Shown here piece after piece: positions 58,568 through 64,000 of a stretch of DNA of 64,000 bases. The number at the start of each line of letters is the position of its first letter. Position 1 is the stretch's first letter. A model generated the notes under the pieces. The model was given only the letters and a program-made list of their open reading frames with translations. It was not told where the DNA came from and searched no databases. Source of the DNA: JAEZBP01 sp963832725 (GTDB lineage: Bacteria > Myxococcota_A > Polyangia > Polyangiales > Sandaracinaceae). The stretch lies in assembly GCA_963832725.1 (NCBI GenBank), contig CAWHVG010000001.1, positions 992,001-1,056,000 on the forward strand, given 5' to 3'. Both the position numbers and the translations under genes were made by a program.

Positions 58568-58834
58568 ATGATCCCCATCGAATGGCTCGACGAGCTCATC
58601 CGCACCCGCGACGGCTACCCCCGACTGCTTCGAGAGAGCGGCAGCTTGGCTCGGGCCGCCTACAAGCTCGCCCGCGCGAAGTGCATGACGCGCGAGCGCT
58701 CCACCGCCGTCCCCACCCGGATGGAGGTGAGGGCGGCGGCACGCGAGATCGCGCGGCGCGTGCCGGGGCTCGAGGTCCCAGCCTCGGGCGTGCTCGCGAA
58801 CGACTGCGAAGCGCTGGGCCTCTCGGTCCTCTGA
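58568..58834 (+). CDS. Small unknown protein, 88 aa
   Basis: From ATG 58568, with a gagaggagc ribosome site. 'MIPIEWLDELIRTRDGYPRL' is followed by an Arg-rich helical centre ('GSLARAAYKLARAKCMTRER', 'MEVRAAAREIARRVPGLEV') and 'GVLANDCEALGLSVL'. It is monotonous, mostly helical and basic, with two Cys. No family recognised. A bidirectional hairpin separates it from the convergent Cys-rich gene. Confidence 0.6.
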   Translation: MIPIEWLDELIRTRDGYPRLLRESGSLARAAYKLARAKCMTRERSTAVPTRMEVRAAAREIARRVPGLEVPASGVLANDCEALGLSVL

Positions 58835-58861
58835 TTCTGAGCGCCGCGCCGCGTGCTGGCG

Positions 58862-58898
58862 CGGGCACTACCGGGCTCGTTCCTCCCGGCGGTGCCCG
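58862..58898. terminator. Bidirectional hairpin between convergent genes
   Basis: A 14-bp stem with two mismatches (cgggcactaccggg / cccggcggtgcccg) and a 9-nt loop, 28 bp after the 88-aa gene and 19 bp before the end of the Cys-rich gene. There is no T-run. Confidence 0.6.
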
Positions 58899-58916
58899 TT
58901 CAGCTCGCGCGCCAGC

Positions 58917-59453
58917 TCACATGCAGAGCGGCGAGGGCTGGCAGGTGCCCATCTCGCAGTTGCCGCTGTAGCACTGGCCGTTGTCCATGCAGCTCGCGCC
59001 GTTGTCCTGCTGCGCGCGACAGGTGCCGCTGTCGCAGGAGAGCCCGGAAGCGCAGGCGGTCCCGCTGAAGGTCTGCGCACAGGCCTCGCCGTCGCCGGGC
59101 AGCGGCCGGCAGGTTCCGTCGAACATGCCCATGAGCGGCTGCGCGTCGCAGTATTGGCCGGTCGGGCACATCTCGGGGATGGCGGCGTTGCAGCTCCCGC
59201 CCGCCGACACGACGGCGACGCAGGTCTCCGTGGGCGTCGTCCCCATGGCGCCCGTGATGGCACAGGAGAGGTTGGACGCGCAGAGGCTGAAGGCCTGCAG
59301 GTCGCAAGTGTCTCCCTCGGCGCCCAGCAAGACGTCGGTCAGCGGCGTGCAGGTGCCGGGCGTGCTGCCGCTGGCGCCGACGCAGAGCTGGTCGGCGGGG
59401 CAGCTCAGGCCGGATCCGCCGTTGCACATCCCCCCGGCCGCGCTCGCCGGCAT
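58917..59453 (-). CDS. Secreted Cys-rich protein, missing its N-terminus
   Basis: At least 178 aa with about twenty cysteines in repeating pairs: 'GLSCPADQLCVGASGS', 'LCASNLSCAITGAMG', 'CPTGQYCDAQPLMG', 'GTACASGLSCDSGTC', 'GQCYSGNCEMGTC'. The same frame continues upstream of the first ATG with more of the same ('ASCSSEDECQTGLVCENGAC', 'TAGTC') to about 59600. An in-frame TAA near 59650 then closes it with no start codon or signal peptide. Similar Dickkopf-like Cys repeats are common in extracellular proteins of myxobacteria. The 5' end abuts the tssM promoter region and appears truncated or shifted. Confidence 0.65.
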   Translation of the reverse strand: MPASAAGGMCNGGSGLSCPADQLCVGASGSTPGTCTPLTDVLLGAEGDTCDLQAFSLCASNLSCAITGAMGTTPTETCVAVVSAGGSCNAAIPEMCPTGQYCDAQPLMGMFDGTCRPLPGDGEACAQTFSGTACASGLSCDSGTCRAQQDNGASCMDNGQCYSGNCEMGTCQPSPLCM

Positions 59454-59680
59454 CCCGCAGGCGCCGTTCTCGCAGACGAGCCCGGTCTGGCACTCGTCCT
59501 CCGACGAACAGGAAGCGCCCGACGCCTCGCGCGCGGTGCAGGTCCCGGCCGTGGCGGAGGCCGAGGTAAAGGAAAGGACCCAAGAGGCGCCGGGGTTGAT
59601 AGAGTAGCCTCCGGCTGCGAGCCTCGACCCGTCGGGGCGACGGAGCCCTTACCCGAGCGGACGAGGCGGACGAGCAGACC

Positions 59681-62662
59681 ATGGTCAAGTTCATCGTCGG
59701 TGGCGTGATCGTCGTGCTGGCGTGGGCGCTCGCGATTTTCATCCAGTTCCCGTACTGGATTCCGGCGCTCATCACGCTGGTCGTGGTGCTGACCCTCTTG
59801 CTGATGGTCGGCATGGGCAAGCTGCGCGAGCGCCGCGCCGCGCGTGAGCTGGAGAAGGCGCTCTCGGCGCAGGCGGAGCAGCAGGCCGCCACCGCGCGCC
59901 CCGATCTCCAGCACGGAGATCGCCGAGATGAACGCCGAGTTCCAGAAGGCAGTCTCGGCGCTCAAGGGCAGCAAGAAGGGGGGAAAAAGGCCCTCTACGC
60001 TCTGCCTTGGTACGCCATCATCGGCCCGCCCGGCTCCGGCAAGAGCACCGCGCTGCGCAATTCCGGCCTGCAGTTCCCCTACCTGTCGGCCTCGGGCGGC
60101 GGCGTGCGCGGCCTGGGCGGCACCCGCAACTGCGACTGGTGGATGACCAGCGAGGCGGTGATCCTCGACACCGCCGGCCGGTGGACCAGCGAGGACGAGG
60201 ACCGCGACGAGTGGCTCGCCTTCCTCGACCTCACCAAGCGCTTCCGGCCCAAGAAGCCACTCAACGGCATCATCGCCGCCGTCAGCGTCGGCGACCTCGG
60301 CAACGCGCGCGAGGACGAGATCGTCGCCCTCGCCCGCCGCGTGCGCGAGCGGATCGACGAGGTGCAAGACCGCCTCTCGCTGAGCCTGCCGGTCTACGTG
60401 CTCTTCACCAAGTGCGACCTCATCCCCGGCTTCGTCGAGACCTTCAGCGAGATGCCGAAGGACGAGCGCGGGCAGGTGTGGGGCTTCACCGCGCCGCTGA
60501 CCAAGCCCATCGGGCTGCCGGCCGAGTACTTCTCGAACGGCTTCGAAGAGCTCGCCGCGATGCTCGAGCGCCGCGCGCTCAAGCGGATGGGTGAGGAGCG
60601 CAAGGTCGCCAACCGCGAGATGATCTACGCGTTCCCGCAGCAGATTGGCGTCCTCAAGCAGAACCTGCAGGACTTCGTCCACAACCTCTTCATCGAGAAC
60701 GTCTTCAAGGAGACCCCGCGGCTGCGCGGCGTGTACTTCACCAGCGGCACGCAGGAAGGCCGTCCAATCGACCGCGTCATGTCCCGCATGGCCGAGGCGT
60801 TCGGCCAGCCCCAGCTCCAGCTCCCGGCCCCGCAGGTCGAGTCCAAGAGCTACTTCCTGCGCGACACGTTCTCGAACGTCGTCTTCAAGGACGCCGACGT
60901 CGCGATGCGGAGCCCGGAGGAGGTCCGTCGCCGGCGCCGCAACACCTACCTCACGGCGGGCGCCATCTTCACGCTCGCCCTCGGCATCAGCGGTCTGCCC
61001 GCCCTCTCCTGGGTCCAGAACCGCGGCTTCCTGAACGAGACCCGCGACATCGTGGACGACGCCCGCGAGGCGACCGCCGGCGAAACCCAGGAGCCTCTCG
61101 GTCCCGACGCCATCGAGCCGCTTCACGCGCGGGTCCTCGAGCTCGACGAATACGAGCACGACGGCGCACCCGTCACCATGGGCCTCGGCCTCTACCGGGA
61201 TGTCGGCGAGGACGTCCGCAAGGTCTATCTCGACGCGCTCCGGCGCCGCGTCGTGGGGCCGATCCTCCTCGCCGACGCGACGGAGATGGAAGCCTTCGGG
61301 CGCCGCTACGAAGCCGGCGCGCGCGCCCAGCCGCAGGAGCTGCGGGCGATGTACGCGCGCCTGAAGCTGCACCTCCTGCTCACGGTCCCCCGCGAGGAGC
61401 AGGAGCCACCGCTCGACGACGAGCTCCGCCAGTTCATCGAGTCGCAGCTCGCGCAGCGCTGGGCCCAGGCCACCGAGACCCGCCGCTCCGACACCAGCTA
61501 TCCGCTGCTCGCCGAGAACATCCACTACTACGTGAAGAGCCTCGCGGATCACGAGGACCTCTACTTCCCGCGCAACGCCGCGGCGGTCGCGCGCGTTCGC
61601 TCGGTCTTCGACGCCGAGAGCAGCTACGACATGGCGGTCGCGGGCATCGTCGAGGAGGTCCGCCCGCACGGCGCCGACATGACGCTGGCCCGCCTGCTCG
61701 GCCGGGACGTGACCATGCTCCGTGCCCGCGAGCGCGTCCGCTTCGCCTTCACCCGCGACGGCTGGGAGCGCTACGTGAAGGCGATGCTCCAGAGCGACGC
61801 GGCGCGCTTCTTCGGCGAGGCCTGGGTGCTCGGTCACCCGCCGCCCGAGGACGAGCGCGCCGCGGAGCAGGAGCAGACCTGCAAGCTCGAGGCGCTGCGC
61901 AGCCACTTCCTGAACGCGTACGTGGCCGAATGGCGGCGCTTCATCGACTCGCTCGAGTACCAGATCCCGCACACCGACGAGGACGAGCTGGTGCTGCTCT
62001 CGCAGCTCACCAGCGGCGGCGACCCGATGCGGATCACCATGCTCTTCCGGCAGATCGATCACGAGGTCACGCTGGAGGAGCCCAGCACCGGGGGCGGGCA
62101 CAGCGCGGGCGGCGGCGCCGCCAGCCGGGAGGCGCGCCGGTCGTTCAACCGGCGGATGGGCGCCAGGCTCGGACCGGGCAACGGCGACCGACTGATCGAC
62201 GCAGCCTCGGCCGACCTTCAGCGCCGCATGCACGACAACTGCCCGCCGATGCCGAACGAGCTGGCGCCGATCGGCGTGCGGAGGCGCTTCGAGGGATTCC
62301 TCGCCTTCGCGCCGGCGGTGGATCGCGACACGCCCGAGGGCCAGGCCGCGCAGGTCACGCCCGCGCGGCAGTACGAGGAGCAGCTCGATTTCCTGCGGGT
62401 GGCGCTCGGCTACCTCGTCGCGGGCACCGACGTCACGAACTACGAGCAGACCCGCCAGCGGGCCCGCGCGCTCCGCGACCAGCTGATCGCCGACCGACCG
62501 CGGGAGTGGCAGCCGGTCTTCCAGAAGCTGCTGGGCCCCCCGGTCGAGGGCACGCAGCCGCTGCCCGAGGAAGAGGCGAACGGGGACGCCGCCGCGCCGG
62601 GCACCGCCGCCGCGGGCGCCCCGGGGACGCCAGCGCCCGGGACCGCGCCCGCGTCGCCTTGA
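59681..62662 (+). CDS. tssM: TssM/IcmF-family type VI secretion membrane protein
   Basis: Inner-membrane NTPase-like subunit of the type VI secretion trans-envelope complex. There are two N-terminal membrane helices ('FIVGGVIVVLAWALAIFI', 'ALITLVVVLTLLLMVGM'), a cytoplasmic P-loop domain with Walker A 'GPPGSGKST' (115-123), 'VILDTAGRW' and 'LFTKCDLIPGF'. A third helix near 430 ('AGAIFTLALGISGLPALSW') precedes a long periplasmic region. The length (993 aa) is at the short end for TssM. Residues 72-103 are read in the wrong frame between two compensating indels. The other frame gives 'AEMNAEFQKAVSALKGSKKG'. No other tss gene is in the window. Confidence 0.85.
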   Translation: MVKFIVGGVIVVLAWALAIFIQFPYWIPALITLVVVLTLLLMVGMGKLRERRAARELEKALSAQAEQQAATARPDLQHGDRRDERRVPEGSLGAQGQQEGGKKALYALPWYAIIGPPGSGKSTALRNSGLQFPYLSASGGGVRGLGGTRNCDWWMTSEAVILDTAGRWTSEDEDRDEWLAFLDLTKRFRPKKPLNGIIAAVSVGDLGNAREDEIVALARRVRERIDEVQDRLSLSLPVYVLFTKCDLIPGFVETFSEMPKDERGQVWGFTAPLTKPIGLPAEYFSNGFEELAAMLERRALKRMGEERKVANREMIYAFPQQIGVLKQNLQDFVHNLFIENVFKETPRLRGVYFTSGTQEGRPIDRVMSRMAEAFGQPQLQLPAPQVESKSYFLRDTFSNVVFKDADVAMRSPEEVRRRRRNTYLTAGAIFTLALGISGLPALSWVQNRGFLNETRDIVDDAREATAGETQEPLGPDAIEPLHARVLELDEYEHDGAPVTMGLGLYRDVGEDVRKVYLDALRRRVVGPILLADATEMEAFGRRYEAGARAQPQELRAMYARLKLHLLLTVPREEQEPPLDDELRQFIESQLAQRWAQATETRRSDTSYPLLAENIHYYVKSLADHEDLYFPRNAAAVARVRSVFDAESSYDMAVAGIVEEVRPHGADMTLARLLGRDVTMLRARERVRFAFTRDGWERYVKAMLQSDAARFFGEAWVLGHPPPEDERAAEQEQTCKLEALRSHFLNAYVAEWRRFIDSLEYQIPHTDEDELVLLSQLTSGGDPMRITMLFRQIDHEVTLEEPSTGGGHSAGGGAASREARRSFNRRMGARLGPGNGDRLIDAASADLQRRMHDNCPPMPNELAPIGVRRRFEGFLAFAPAVDRDTPEGQAAQVTPARQYEEQLDFLRVALGYLVAGTDVTNYEQTRQRARALRDQLIADRPREWQPVFQKLLGPPVEGTQPLPEEEANGDAAAPGTAAAGAPGTPAPGTAPASP

Positions 62663-62727
62663 GCCTGAACCTCCGGCGGGTCGCAGGGCGCGTCGAATCC
62701 GCTACCCTTCTCGCCGGGAGGCTTCGG

Positions 62728-64000
62728 ATGGCACGTCGTTTCTTCTTTCTTTTCATGCTCGCAGCGGCAGGCTGTGGAGGATTCGGGCACGAACGCCGAC
62801 GGCGGCACGGACGCTGCCACGAGCGACGCGGCCTCGCCGGACGCCGGACCCGGCGATGCGGGTCCCCCCGACGGCGGCCCGCCGTCCGAGGTGCGCTGCG
62901 TCGCGCCGGCCTACGGGGAAATGATCCGTGCCCAAGCGGGCGACCCGGTGCGCGTGGTGGCGGCGGTGACCTCGCCCTCGCACGTCACCTCGGTGACCAT
63001 GAACGGCACCGACGTGACGCCCGACGACCTCGGCCTCGTCTCGATCGACGTCCCGGCGGCGCTCGGCGTCCAGGCCGTGACCCTCGTCATCGAGCGCGAC
63101 GACGGCGTGAGCGAGGAGTCCATCTGCGCCTTCCTCGCCGCGCCCGACTATGCCGACGAATCCGCCGAGCTCCCGGGCGTCGTCGAGATGCAGCTCTCGG
63201 GCGACTCCATCTCCAACGGCACCCCGGAGGTCGACTCGATCAGCGAAGCGGTCGCCACGGCGGCGGCGGGCGTGATGCCGGACGGCGTGTCCTTCGCCAT
63301 CCCGACCGCGCCCGTCACCCCCGACGCCTGCCTTCCCGACTGCTCCAACCACGTCGACCACATCACCTACGGGACCAGCAGCGTCACCGGGACACCGGAC
63401 ATCACGCTCTCCCCGATGTCGGAGACCATGACCCGAACGAACGCTCTCTCGATGGGCGGGTACATCGGCGACCTCACCATCGAGATCGCGTCCGTCGACG
63501 GCTTCGTCCGCACCGAGGTCTCGTTCTCCAGCGCCGGCACCATCACCGCGACCAGCTGCTACCTCGACATGACCATGGAGCCGACGACGACCGCGAGCGG
63601 CTTCGAGATGACCGCGTCGTCGGTGAGCATCTACTGCAGCAACGTGGCGGTGAGCTTGCCCGGCGTCGCGTCCGGCGATCAGGCCGACGCGCAGAACACC
63701 GTCTCGAGCTACCTCCAGTCGTCCGGCATCCTCGCCTACAGCGGCGACCTGGCCACGCAGCTCGCCGACACCCTGACCGTCATCGCCGACGACACCCTCG
63801 GCAACGCGACGAGCACCCTGCCGGCCGATCTCCCGCTGCCGAGCATCAGCGGCACGACGGTGCACCTGACGGTGCAGACCGACACCAGCGACGCCGCGTC
63901 CGATCCTTCGGGCGCGATGATCCTCTGGATGAAGTCGAGCATCGCGGGGCTGGCCGGCAGCGGCGGTCCCGGCGCGCCCGTCACACGCGGGGTACCGCTT
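62728..64000 (+). CDS. Large lipoprotein, 3' end outside window
   Basis: ATG 62728 begins a lipoprotein signal ('RRFFFLFMLAAAGCGG'). After a one-base slip near 62777 the frame reads a typical Asp/Gly/Ala linker ('NADGGTDAATSDAASPDAGP'). A beta-rich domain follows ('VRCVAPAYGEMIRAQAGDP', 'SVTMNGTDVTPDDLGLVS'), then a long Ser/Thr-rich beta region ('MTMEPTTTASGFEMTASSVS'). It runs off the right edge without a stop (about 420 residues seen). It is probably exposed on the outer membrane or in the periplasm. It starts 66 bp after tssM and may belong to its operon, but no T6SS lipoprotein (TssJ) features are visible. Confidence 0.65.
   Translation, partial: MARRFFFLFMLAAAGCGGFGHERRRRHGRCHERRGLAGRRTRRCGSPRRRPAVRGALRRAGLRGNDPCPSGRPGARGGGGDLALARHLGDHERHRRDARRPRPRLDRRPGGARRPGRDPRHRARRRRERGVHLRLPRRARLCRRIRRAPGRRRDAALGRLHLQRHPGGRLDQRSGRHGGGGRDAGRRVLRHPDRARHPRRLPSRLLQPRRPHHLRDQQRHRDTGHHALPDVGDHDPNERSLDGRVHRRPHHRDRVRRRLRPHRGLVLQRRHHHRDQLLPRHDHGADDDRERLRDDRVVGEHLLQQRGGELARRRVRRSGRRAEHRLELPPVVRHPRLQRRPGHAARRHPDRHRRRHPRQRDEHPAGRSPAAEHQRHDGAPDGADRHQRRRVRSFGRDDPLDEVEHRGAGRQRRSRRARHTRGTA

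Noticed and set aside
59405..62233. 942-codon minus-strand frame opposite tssM
   Set aside because: tssM has clear motifs and membrane helices. The antisense product is compositionally skewed and crosses the real Cys-rich gene.

Overview
The window is very GC-rich and gene-dense, and looks like chromosome from a Gram-negative bacterium of the Myxococcota (Polyangia, perhaps near Sandaracinaceae; this placement is inference). Supporting signs are a transmembrane Ser/Thr kinase with the 'HRDVSPSNVL' catalytic loop, lipoproteins with Asp/Gly/Ala-rich linkers, a secreted Cys-rich protein, very large TPR proteins, a GTG/ATG start mix and 1-4 bp gene overlaps. I saw no rRNA, tRNA, IS element, integrase or CRISPR array.

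Left part (1-15 kb). A broken peroxiredoxin gene and a small membrane protein are followed by a tight minus-strand run: glpK, a UPF0158 protein, a SurA-like secreted chaperone, a CDF metal transporter and rimI. Then come a TPR protein with a repeat linker, a PrsW-type membrane protease, a GH31 lipoprotein resembling sulfoquinovosidases, an unknown protein and a nucleotide-sugar epimerase. The epimerase is divergent from pspA, which has a candidate sigma-54 promoter. PspA is followed by a large multidomain protein with a degenerate cyclase-like N-terminus, a degenerate P-loop and about 34 heptapeptide repeats.

Middle (19-31 kb). A KamA-like radical-SAM aminomutase converges on a DREV/METTL9-like methyltransferase that overlaps a DUF99 gene. 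An ScfR/RamB-type regulator with a palindrome in its leader, an Fe superoxide dismutase, hutH, an AAC(3)-like acetyltransferase and a GT-C-type membrane protein follow. A well-formed sigma-70 promoter then starts a plus-strand operon at 31.2-44.3 kb: two giant paralogous TPR proteins, a 202-aa protein and nadD.

Right part (44-64 kb). A DUF2520 Rossmann protein, a membrane Ser/Thr kinase, a ClpC-type double AAA+ unfoldase, a secreted protein, holA and a PepSY-like protein lead to an unusual 0.5-kb intergenic repeat array. Next is a minus-strand group: a primase-like domain joined by a pentapeptide linker to a HAD phosphatase domain, a zinc-ribbon membrane protein and a VanY-type carboxypeptidase. 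Small proteins, a Cys-rich protein, a stand-alone TssM/IcmF protein and a lipoprotein running off the edge close the window.

Two themes run through the window. First, about twenty apparent frame breaks interrupt otherwise well-conserved genes, so either the sequence carries uncorrected indels or the genome is decaying; coordinates of those genes are for the reconstructed gene. Second, at five loci the 3' end of a gene has been tandemly copied just past its stop codon.
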